Shown: positions 34,729 through 42,397 of the stretch, piece by piece
Numbering within the stretch: position 1 is the stretch's first letter
How the letters are laid out: the number at the start of each line of letters is the position of its first letter
NCBI GenBank assembly: GCA_020444065.1
Contig: JAHLLQ010000006.1
Span: 186,001-250,000, forward strand
From: a bacterium
GTDB taxonomy: Bacteria > Sumerlaeota > Sumerlaeia > SLMS01 > JAHLLQ01
DNA length: 64,000 nt
Direction of reading: 5' to 3'
The notes under the pieces: model-generated
The model's database searches: none
Seen by the model: the letters and a program-made list of their open reading frames with translations, nothing else
Told to the model about the DNA's origin: nothing
Program-made: the position numbers and the translations under genes

Positions 34729-35910
34729 TCAGCGCATCAGAATCCCGGTTGGTGAAGGCTGCGGCGCGGGATTCTCGTAGATTGCCAGTAAGCCCACATG
34801 GTCGCTGACGCGCGGCTGGTAGGTATTCGCATCGGCGTTGCGATTGAACGTGCGAATAACGGATTGCGGACTCGGAGCACTCGCTACGTCGTGCGCCTTC
34901 AGGAACTGATAATCGATCCGGCTGCCCGGCGGATCGCCGATGGTTCCGTTTGTATTGCCAACGCTCGCTCCCACGTCCACGAATCCCGCTGCGAGGACGC
35001 GCTGAATCTGCGGGTCGGTTGTGCTGGCGTTGAAGTCGCCGCCGATCAGCGTTGCATCGACTCCTTCTGTCAGATCTCCATCGAGAAATTCAATCAGCTT
35101 GCGAACCTCCTCATCGCCTCCCGCGGACGGCCATGATGTGTGCGCCGTGCAGAAGCGCATGTGAACGCCTTTCACCTCCGACTCAACGGCGAGCGCATTG
35201 CGCCGCAGCGCTCCCCCACTGAGTTCGTACTCGTTCACATTTGAAAGCGGCGTGCGTGATAGAATGCCCAACCCCTCACGATAGACGTCGAAGCCGATGT
35301 GCGCCATCCGCCACTCGTAGTGCCACGTGTCGCCGGTCAGTTGCTCGAGGTGATCCTTGATAACGCCGCCGGCATTCGGACGCGAAGAGTCGGAAACGTG
35401 CTCTCCGACTTCCTGCAGGATCGCGACGTCGATGTTCATCGCATCGAATGCAAAGGCGATCTGTTCGAGTTTCAGAAGGGCGTCTTCCTCCTGGTAAGTG
35501 TGCAAGTTGAGCGATGCGATGCGAATCACGTTGTCTCCTCCCAGGTCGCGGCCACCGATTCCGAATGCTGAATTCGTTCCGGAAAAGCCATCATCCTCAC
35601 CCATTGGATTGGCTGGATCGGGAATCCAGGATCCATCGACGATGTACTTATAGAAATGTGCGCCTTCGGCCAACGGCGCAGTGTCCACGGTCCAGTCTTC
35701 ACCGTTCTGAACCATATCGAGCGGAGAGGTGCTCCAGTCCGTAAAATCGCCTGCAACCTTCACGGACGAAGCAGTCGCATTCTGGTAGGCGAAGTGAACC
35801 GAGTTGTCCGGCTGAACGTTGTAACCGGGTTCGGAGAGTGCAGGAACTGAAAAGGAAACCAGGAGTACGAGAGCGCACAGCCACCTGGCAATAAGACGAA
35901 AATTGGCCAT
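34729..35910 (-). CDS. Secreted CBM48 plus endonuclease/exonuclease/phosphatase protein
   Basis: After a signal peptide (WLCALVLLVSFSVPALS), the 393-aa protein has a CBM48-like glycogen-binding module (VKVAGDFTDWS, AHFYKYIVDGSWIPDP). An EEP-fold hydrolase follows: VIRIASLNLHT, ILQEVGEH with the metal-binding Glu, TAHTSWPS, GGDFNAST, and RVSDHVGLLA with the final Asp-His. EEP enzymes cleave phosphodiesters in nucleic acids, lipids or inositol phosphates. The fusion to a glucan-binding module is unusual. The ATG at 35910 has GGGAGG upstream. The gene nearly touches the convergent double-SIS gene. Confidence 0.85.
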   Translation of the reverse strand: MANFRLIARWLCALVLLVSFSVPALSEPGYNVQPDNSVHFAYQNATASSVKVAGDFTDWSTSPLDMVQNGEDWTVDTAPLAEGAHFYKYIVDGSWIPDPANPMGEDDGFSGTNSAFGIGGRDLGGDNVIRIASLNLHTYQEEDALLKLEQIAFAFDAMNIDVAILQEVGEHVSDSSRPNAGGVIKDHLEQLTGDTWHYEWRMAHIGFDVYREGLGILSRTPLSNVNEYELSGGALRRNALAVESEVKGVHMRFCTAHTSWPSAGGDEEVRKLIEFLDGDLTEGVDATLIGGDFNASTTDPQIQRVLAAGFVDVGASVGNTNGTIGDPPGSRIDYQFLKAHDVASAPSPQSVIRTFNRNADANTYQPRVSDHVGLLAIYENPAPQPSPTGILMR

Positions 35911-35994
35911 CGAGCAGCCTCCCCGAAGCGCATTGCTGGAAATGATGGGGGATGCTGCCAAGGGAGGCGGGCGGTGTCACTCGGAATAGCGAGG

Positions 35995-36026
35995 AAAAGG
36001 CGGCGGGCCTGAGCAAACCCGCCGCC
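35995..36026 (-). terminator. Terminator of the riboswitch-controlled gene
   Basis: On the minus strand GGCGGCGGG (36026-36018) pairs with CCCGCCGCC (36007-35999), with a 10-nt loop and TTTTCC after it. It is located just after the stop at 36034. Confidence 0.88.
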
Positions 36027-36033
36027 AATTGTC

Positions 36034-37272
36034 CTACCGGGAGAACTCGCGCCAGTCGGGAACGGCGCTGAAGTCGCTTGGCGTGATAACGTTCACACCG
36101 TTTTCCGAATCGATCACAACCAGCCGTTTGGAACCGGCACGCGCTATGCCGGCCTCGAAGGTGTTCGCGCTCGAATCGAAGGCCACTCCCTGGACGAACT
36201 GGAAGAACTGCTTCGGGAAGTCCGCGAATGGCGTCACAACTCCAGTCGCGGGATCGACAGCCACGACCTGATATGCTTCGGGGAAGAAGCTGTTAGTGCT
36301 GACGTAGAGCAGACCGGAGGCCGCGTCGAAGGTGACGTCGCTGATCGGTGCGAGCGCATCGGTAATCAGAACGGTCTCGCCCGCATCCAGCGCGTCGCCA
36401 TCGGCGTTTATATCGACCGCCTTGTAGAGCGTGCCGCTGGTGAACGCGTCGTTGCTATCGCCGAAGTACACCGTGTCAGTGTTGCGATCGACAGCCACAC
36501 CACTGCCGTAGTCGAGACCGGCGAAGAAGACGGATTGGCTGGTCGCGCCATCGGCGATGCGAAGGACTTCCCCATTTCCACCGCCATCAGTTGTGACGAC
36601 GTAGAGGTTGCCGGCGGAGTCGAAGTCGCCCTGCGCGCCAGTGAAGTTCCCGGCCGTCGTCGCAATCGGCGTTGCGTAAAGGGCTGCTTCGGGGGAGCCG
36701 CTGATGTCGCGGAAGTCGTTGTCCACGGTGATATCCGTGAGCTCGATCACTGCGTCGCCGATCACTCCGCTCAGACCGGATGTCGTGCCGAAGTCGTTGT
36801 CGATAACCAGCGCCGTTCCGTCGGCCCGCATCGAAATCGATGGCGAGCCGAAGTGATTGTCCAGCCGATCGTTTCCATCGCTGAGATCACCTGCGCTGCT
36901 GGTCGTGCCGGTCGCGATGGGGGTCCAGGTTGCGTTGAATGGATCGCCAACGGGAGACAGTTCGAGTCGGTAGATGTCGATGTCGCGGAAATACCCCCAG
37001 CCGGTCGTGACGCTGACGAAGAATGAGTTCGGATCGTTCGGATCGGCGGAGACGGCTCCGGCCGCAGCGCCGACTGGCGTGCTGATGCTGTCGACAATGT
37101 AGCCGGTCGGTAAGCCGACGACGACAGAGCGCGAAACGTGCTCTGTCTGCTTGATTTTCGCGGCCTCCGCCTGCTGGTCGCGAATCGATTCCAGCGGCGA
37201 GGCGTTGAGTGTGGCGGCAGCGAGAATCGCCGCGCCGAGAACGGCGGTCGTGCGTGGAGTGGTTGGCATCAT
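36034..37272 (-). CDS. Secreted beta-propeller-like protein under a cobalamin riboswitch
   Basis: The 412-aa protein has a signal peptide (TTAVLGAAILAAATLNA) and a chain of repeated beta blades with phrases such as GDFDSAGNLYVVTTDGG, GSGVAVDRNTDTVYFGDSN, ISDVTFDAASGLLYVSTN and VQGVAFDSSANTFEAGI. These resemble NHL/SMP-30-type six-bladed propellers. No catalytic residues or sorting signal are evident. The ATG at 37272 is preceded by GGAGGG with a 4-base spacer. The transcript leader carries a cobalamin aptamer (37565-37394), so the gene should respond to B12. A role in binding or handling a corrinoid outside the cytoplasm is a hypothesis from that position only. Confidence 0.75.
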   Translation of the reverse strand: MMPTTPRTTAVLGAAILAAATLNASPLESIRDQQAEAAKIKQTEHVSRSVVVGLPTGYIVDSISTPVGAAAGAVSADPNDPNSFFVSVTTGWGYFRDIDIYRLELSPVGDPFNATWTPIATGTTSSAGDLSDGNDRLDNHFGSPSISMRADGTALVIDNDFGTTSGLSGVIGDAVIELTDITVDNDFRDISGSPEAALYATPIATTAGNFTGAQGDFDSAGNLYVVTTDGGGNGEVLRIADGATSQSVFFAGLDYGSGVAVDRNTDTVYFGDSNDAFTSGTLYKAVDINADGDALDAGETVLITDALAPISDVTFDAASGLLYVSTNSFFPEAYQVVAVDPATGVVTPFADFPKQFFQFVQGVAFDSSANTFEAGIARAGSKRLVVIDSENGVNVITPSDFSAVPDWREFSR

Positions 37273-37393
37273 GTTGCCCTCCAGAGATTGGATTGGCGAC
37301 AGGACACGGATGCTACGCGATGTCGATGAGTCAGAGGGAGAACTTGCCATTCGCCTCGTCTTCTCAGTCCACGGAGAAGTGCGCAAGCATGCG

Positions 37394-37565
37394 CCGAGGA
37401 GGGTCTTCCGGCTTCCGGATCATCCTACTTGCCGCGCCTTCCCGGGCCTTGTGGCCCAGTGGCGAACGTGCGGCGTTCGTTCCCGGTTACGGCGGCGGGT
37501 CCGCGACGGATTCTCACCGTCTTCCCGGCCTGCGAGCCTTTGCGCTCTGCGGGCCGTCTCCTCGG
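37394..37565 (-). promoter_or_regulatory. Cobalamin (B12) riboswitch aptamer
   Basis: Read on the minus strand, the conserved elements appear in the right order: GGTGAGAATCC (37518-37508), the GACCCGCC-GCCGTAACCGGGA block (37501-37481), GCCACTG (37463-37457), GGGAAGGC (37443-37436), GGATGATCC, and the B12-box form AAGCCGGAAGACC (37414-37402). CCGAGGAG (37565-37558) and CTCCTCGG (37401-37394) form a perfect 8-bp closing P1 stem. A CTTCTC/GAGAAG hairpin follows at 37379-37360, and the next gene starts at 37272. The CCCTCC at 37404-37399 is exactly complementary to the gene's GGAGGG ribosome binding site, so translation control is likely. The rest of 37273-37703 holds no gene. Confidence 0.9.
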
Positions 37566-37648
37566 AGCCCGATAACCTTGTCGGGTGCGTGATGCTCCTG
37601 GGGCGCCTCGGGGTCAATCGCGATTCCGGCGATTGACGAAAAGGAAAT

Positions 37649-37677
37649 GGGCCGCGAAGAGAAAATCTCCGCGGCCC
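37649..37677 (-). terminator. Hairpin after the endonuclease/lamin-tail gene
   Basis: GGGCCGCG (37649-37656) and CGCGGCCC (37670-37677) pair, with a further AGAG/CTCT-type extension inside. The following tract on the minus strand is only ATTTCC. It separates the nuclease gene from the riboswitch unit. Confidence 0.65.
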
Positions 37678-37703
37678 GGCGTACTGGCTGAATTGACCGT
37701 CTC

Positions 37704-39773
37704 TTAGTACAGAGCCCAATCCATGACACTCGAGGGCGGTGTGAGGTCATGAGCACCCAGATCACCGAAGGAGTTGAAACCTGCGTCGGTCCATTCGATT
37801 GTTGGGTCGAAGGTGTCGCTGCTGTCTGTGTCGCCTTGATAGACATCCGAGTTGCGGATCAGTGTATGATCGGCGGTCAGACCGCCCCATCCGGTCGCGC
37901 CGGGATCGTTCCCCACTTGGCCGAATGAATCCACCACCCCCGCGCGGCGCGTCGCATTGTTGTAGAGTTCAATCGCATCGTTGCCGTTGAAGCTCAGCGC
38001 GTTATCCGTCAGGTCTGCGACGGCGAGAACCGGGGCATCGGCGCTCGGATGCGCCACAACGTACGCAATGCCGCTGTCCAGCGTTCCGGTCAGGTTAACC
38101 GTGTTCGAAACCGATGTACCCCCGTTGGCGTAGATCAGGATGCTGTAAGTGCTCAGGTCGATCGTTGTCCCCGTTCCGTTGTATATCTCGATAGCCTTGT
38201 TATAACTGGTGCCTTCAACATACTCGCTCAGAATCAGGTCCGTCGGGGTACCGGGCACGGGTGTCGGAGTTGGCGTCGGAGTGTCCGAAGGAGTCGGCGT
38301 GGGCGTATCGGTCGGCGTCGGAGTCGGCGTGTCGGTCGGAGTTGCCGTTGGTGCCGTGAACGTATGCGATCCAATATAGCTGAACGTGTCCGATGCATAG
38401 CCATCCCATTCAGTGGCGGGATCGAATGCATCGCTGCTGTCGGCGTCACCCTGCGTAATGGTCGACTTGCGCACGAGGGTGTGGTTTTCGGTCGTTACGG
38501 GCTCGGTACCCCAGAAACCGGAAGCAGGTGCCTCTCCAACGCGTCCGATCGAGTCGATGACGGTGGTACCATTCTTCACAAGTTCGATGGCATCGTCGCC
38601 ATTAAAGTTAACATTGCCGCTCGTCTGGTCGGTCTCGGCCAGGATCGCTCCGTCTGCCGATGGATTCGCCATGACAAACACATCCCCAGACGCAACACTG
38701 CCCGTCAGTGAGATTGTGCTGTTCGGAGTTGCGGCGCCATTCGCGTAGATAAGCACTGAGTAACTCGTCAAATCGATTGTGCCAGCAGTAGGATTGTAGA
38801 TTTCAAGAGCCTTATTGAAGCTGGTGCCCTCGATGTACTCGCTGAAGAACAGATCGCTTGCCGGGCCCGGCGTCGGTGACGGAGTGGGTGTGGGTGACGG
38901 CGTCGGCGTTGCGCCGGAGCCAAAGAGCGTTTCAACCCATTCGGGATGATCAATGAATGGGTTTCGGTTGCCCTGGATGGCGTAAACCGCATCGTTGCGC
39001 AACATCTCATTCGGGTCGGCACCCGGCAAATCGCTGTTGTGCCATTGAACTAACGTTGTCAGCTTGCCCATGTAGCCATGCAGGCCATCGTCGATCGCAA
39101 CGATCAGAGCAGTATTGTCGGTCAATTCCAGGTCGGGCTCGTTTGTCGCATCGCCTTCATAGCGAACGTCCATGTAGAACAATCCGCGGGCGACATCGCC
39201 CTTCTTGCCATCCCAAACCTGCCATGTCGTGCTGCCCGACTCGTAATTGAAGAGGGCCGGATCTGTGTTGTCGACGCTCCAAGGGGTACACGAGGAGAGG
39301 CAATCGTCGTAGTACTCATTGCTTCGCGCGTTGTTATACTGTTCTACCGAAGCACGCAAGTGGTGGAGATCGGTGTAGGGTGCCCAGGAATCATGATCGA
39401 AACCAAAAGACTTCGGCCAGGTGTGTTCGCGGTTCCACAGGCTCGGATCCGCCCCTCCGGTCGCGTGGGCCGACTTGGCCAGCGTGCGATTGGCGTACAC
39501 GCAAAGCACATTCGAGGAATTTCCGGGATCTTCGTCCACGGCCTCGAGGCCATCCCATACGTCAAAAGCGGTGCTGGTGTAAGGCAGCTTCGTCGTGCCG
39601 CTACTGATGATCGCGTGCAGCGTCGAACGGAGCGACGCGGCGCTGCTGGCATCGACGGTGTCGTAGTAGCCCGGGGGGGCGTCTGCCGTCGCAATCCCCG
39701 CGACAAGCAGGAGCGCGCTCGATGCCACCAGGAGGGGGCGCCGGCGCGGGAAAATCTTCGAATGTTTCTTCAT
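37704..39773 (-). CDS. Secreted endonuclease I-like protein with two lamin-tail domains
   Basis: The 689-aa protein has a signal peptide (LLVASSALLLVAGIATA) followed by an endonuclease I-type His-Me finger domain at about 35-285, with core NREHTWPKSFG and DLHHLRAS. Thr/Pro-rich linkers then separate two lamin-tail (LTD) domains at about 307-465 and 510-680. Each starts with LFFSEYIEGTS or LILSEYVEGTS and contains NKALEIYN or NKAIEIYN and GDDAIELV or GNDAIELY. The two LTDs are clear duplicates. Such proteins degrade extracellular DNA, and LTDs probably attach them to surfaces or DNA. No type IX sorting domain is seen at the C-terminus. Confidence 0.9.
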   Translation of the reverse strand: MKKHSKIFPRRRPLLVASSALLLVAGIATADAPPGYYDTVDASSAASLRSTLHAIISSGTTKLPYTSTAFDVWDGLEAVDEDPGNSSNVLCVYANRTLAKSAHATGGADPSLWNREHTWPKSFGFDHDSWAPYTDLHHLRASVEQYNNARSNEYYDDCLSSCTPWSVDNTDPALFNYESGSTTWQVWDGKKGDVARGLFYMDVRYEGDATNEPDLELTDNTALIVAIDDGLHGYMGKLTTLVQWHNSDLPGADPNEMLRNDAVYAIQGNRNPFIDHPEWVETLFGSGATPTPSPTPTPSPTPGPASDLFFSEYIEGTSFNKALEIYNPTAGTIDLTSYSVLIYANGAATPNSTISLTGSVASGDVFVMANPSADGAILAETDQTSGNVNFNGDDAIELVKNGTTVIDSIGRVGEAPASGFWGTEPVTTENHTLVRKSTITQGDADSSDAFDPATEWDGYASDTFSYIGSHTFTAPTATPTDTPTPTPTDTPTPTPSDTPTPTPTPVPGTPTDLILSEYVEGTSYNKAIEIYNGTGTTIDLSTYSILIYANGGTSVSNTVNLTGTLDSGIAYVVAHPSADAPVLAVADLTDNALSFNGNDAIELYNNATRRAGVVDSFGQVGNDPGATGWGGLTADHTLIRNSDVYQGDTDSSDTFDPTIEWTDAGFNSFGDLGAHDLTPPSSVMDWALY

Positions 39774-39920
39774 CGGGATGTGGGGTCCTTTCGGAGGGGA
39801 TGAACTCTCTTCAAACCGGGTCTGTTAAGGGTATGTCCCCTTCCTGGTTGAAGTTTTACTGATTTAGTTATCGCGGAGTGGGAAAGCAAGCAATCTCTCG
39901 TGAGTTCAAGACCAGAATTC

Positions 39921-41168
39921 TTAGTAGGAATCCCATTGCTCGACGTCTGCATAGCCGGTTGTGGCTCGTAACTCTACTGAATTCAATTCTCCGAAGACAT
40001 GCCAGCCGCGCCCATCGGCGTCATCCCCTTCGACGTTCACATGGGAATCGATGATCGTGTCGAGTGAGGGCATGACAGCGGGCACGGCAAGCTGTGGATT
40101 CGGATTGATGGCGGTGAGGAACCCCCGGGGAACACCATACTTCTCGACGACCTCGAGGCGCGAATCCTCGTCCAGGGCGGCCTGGCTGTAGTCATGCTTC
40201 CCGTTCTCGATGGTTCCAAGAAGGAAGTCCCACCCGACCTCGACGTTGGGAAACTCCGGGTCGGCGGACAGCAGCCCAGGACGGACAGTCTCTACCGCGG
40301 AGCTGTAGTCGAGCAGGTGCTGGTAGTCGACAATGTCGTCATCCGTTCCGTGGAATACGAAGTAACGCGAAATCCCATTCGGATCCATGGGGACAGTCCG
40401 GAGCGTGCGCTGCGGGGATCGGAGATATCGTTCGGCAGCGCGATAGGCGAGTTCGAAGGTCGGAAGACTGCTGGATGGCTGCAACCAGACGTTGGCGGCC
40501 ACCCATCCCCAAGGATCGTCTTCGCTCTCGTACCCACTGTTTTGTACTTCCGCCGATGTAGTGATGAGGGTAATGGCTGAGTTCACAAATACGCCTGCAA
40601 ACAGTCCCCCATATTCACCGGATGGATCGCCCGATACTCGCGACATTGCCATCATGCAGAGGGCGATCTGCCCACCACCGGAGTTCCCGTACAGGTAAAT
40701 CCGGCGCCGATCGATCTGGGGGTAAAGCGTCAACGTTTCGCCGATAGCACGGTACATATCAATGCTCTGAAACTTGCCCAAGTCGTACGGAGAATTATCC
40801 CGATACCGAGCGGACATGTAGACTACGTCGTAGGTATCTGCGAAGTGCGCCCCATTTGCGTTGGCCAAATCCAGATGCAGGGTTGGCCCAGGGCAAAGGC
40901 ATCCGACTTCGACCAGCAAGCCGGTGGATTCCGTCACCCCCGCCGTAGGCTCTACGATGGCCATCGGAATGTCGGATGTGAACATCTGGTCCGGTGGATC
41001 GGCCATCGGCAGGAGCTGAGTTGTGGCCGTGGCCGCAATGACATCCGCTCGGACGCGCGGGACGATGCCGCTGAATGCGTCGGAGCAATCGGTGGCCGGA
41101 ACTGGCGCTTCGGCCCAAGCGGCCGATGTGAAGCAGACAACCAACACAAGAGCGATGGTGCGGATCAT
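39921..41168 (-). CDS. Secreted alpha/beta hydrolase
   Basis: The 415-aa protein has a signal peptide (IALVLVVCFTSAAWA) and an alpha/beta-hydrolase fold. The nucleophile elbow is YGNSGGGQIAL, the acid is in FHGTDDDIVDYQH, and the catalytic His is probably in ENGKHDYSQ. Position and spacing resemble prolyl-oligopeptidase or feruloyl-esterase-like enzymes, but the substrate is not clear. The ATG at 41168 lies right after a run of nine G on the minus strand (41180-41172) that includes its ribosome binding site. A longer frame to 41291 lacks a signal peptide at its start and is rejected. Confidence 0.8.
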   Translation of the reverse strand: MIRTIALVLVVCFTSAAWAEAPVPATDCSDAFSGIVPRVRADVIAATATTQLLPMADPPDQMFTSDIPMAIVEPTAGVTESTGLLVEVGCLCPGPTLHLDLANANGAHFADTYDVVYMSARYRDNSPYDLGKFQSIDMYRAIGETLTLYPQIDRRRIYLYGNSGGGQIALCMMAMSRVSGDPSGEYGGLFAGVFVNSAITLITTSAEVQNSGYESEDDPWGWVAANVWLQPSSSLPTFELAYRAAERYLRSPQRTLRTVPMDPNGISRYFVFHGTDDDIVDYQHLLDYSSAVETVRPGLLSADPEFPNVEVGWDFLLGTIENGKHDYSQAALDEDSRLEVVEKYGVPRGFLTAINPNPQLAVPAVMPSLDTIIDSHVNVEGDDADGRGWHVFGELNSVELRATTGYADVEQWDSY

Positions 41169-41350
41169 TCTCCCCCCCCCAGGCGGACGAACTGAATTCG
41201 ACAACCGCTTTCTCCCCGGAAGCCAAGCGGATTTCAAGGCGGAACTCGGAAGATTGACCCCAGTCCGCAGACAATTTGGACCGTGCGTCAAAATCTGGCA
41301 TGATCAACGCTCCCTCACTTTCACCCTTCCGGGCGAATAGCATGTAAACC

Positions 41351-42397
41351 ATGAGAGCGGGATCAATGAGGACAAACGAAGCGGCAGGATCAAAGACCCC
41401 TGATTGGCGAAAACTCGTAGCACCGTTTGGCGGAGCCGACACGCGGCGCAGCCTTTTTCAACTCATCACGACACTTCTTCTCTTCGCAGGCTCCTGGGCG
41501 GCGATGTACTTCAGCCTGGCGGTCAGCTATTGGCTGACACTCGCACTGGCGATTCCGACGGCGGCTCTTCTGGTGCGCCTGTTCATGATCCAGCACGACT
41601 GTGGGCACGGATCCTACTTCCGGTCCCGTCGGGCGCGCGATCTGACGGGGTTCTTCCTCGGGGTGCTGACGCTAACACCCTACAGATACTGGCAGAAGAC
41701 TCACGCCTACCATCATTCGCATTCTGGAGACCTGGACTTCCGTGGCTTCGGCGATATCGACACTTACACGGTCGAGGAATACCGAGCTCTGAGCAAGTGG
41801 CGTCGCATTGCCTATCGATTCTACCGGCATCCGGCGGTCCTTTTCGGAGGCGGCGCGGCGTTCCACTTCCTCGTCAAGCACCGGTACCCATGGGACATCC
41901 CCCGTTCCTGGAAGGCCGCATGGCGCGGCGTTTGGCTGACCAACGCGGTCCTGGCCGCGCTGATCGTCGGCGTCGGAATGACGATTGGTTTCCGCGAACT
42001 GCTGATGATCCAACTGCCGATCACGCTTCTTTCCAGCGCCATCGGCGTCTGGTTATTCTATGTCCAGCATCAGTTCGAGAACACCTACTGGCACCGCCAT
42101 GACGATTGGAACTACTACGAGGCCGCGATCTTCGGCAGTTCGCACCTGGTTCTTCCGAAGCCTCTGCAATGGCTGACCGCAAGCATCGGCCTGCATCACG
42201 TCCATCACCTCAGCAGCATGATCCCGAACTATCGCCTGGAGGAGTGCCTGAATGCGAATCCGGACTTCCAGAAGGCGACGCGGATCAATATGCGCGAGAC
42301 ATGGCGGCTGATGAAGCTGACGTTGTGGGACGAGGCGAATGAGCGGCTGATTTCGTTTCGCGAAGCCCGGCAATTACTTACTGCCGCTGCCCAATGA
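41351..42397 (+). CDS. Membrane fatty acid desaturase
   Basis: This 348-aa integral membrane di-iron desaturase carries the three histidine boxes HDCGH (82-86), HAYHH (118-122) and HHVHH (282-286), and at least four membrane helices. The arrangement is that of acyl-lipid delta-12/omega-6 type desaturases acting on membrane lipids with O2 and reduced ferredoxin, so the organism should meet oxygen. The start could also be the ATG at 41366. The 3' end overlaps the convergent permease gene by 20 bp. Confidence 0.93.
   Translation: MRAGSMRTNEAAGSKTPDWRKLVAPFGGADTRRSLFQLITTLLLFAGSWAAMYFSLAVSYWLTLALAIPTAALLVRLFMIQHDCGHGSYFRSRRARDLTGFFLGVLTLTPYRYWQKTHAYHHSHSGDLDFRGFGDIDTYTVEEYRALSKWRRIAYRFYRHPAVLFGGGAAFHFLVKHRYPWDIPRSWKAAWRGVWLTNAVLAALIVGVGMTIGFRELLMIQLPITLLSSAIGVWLFYVQHQFENTYWHRHDDWNYYEAAIFGSSHLVLPKPLQWLTASIGLHHVHHLSSMIPNYRLEECLNANPDFQKATRINMRETWRLMKLTLWDEANERLISFREARQLLTAAAQ

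Noticed and set aside
38263-38345. Short GC-rich tandem repeats that could be mistaken for a CRISPR or minisatellite
   Set aside because: They encode the Thr-Pro linker of the lamin-tail protein, have irregular units and no spacers.
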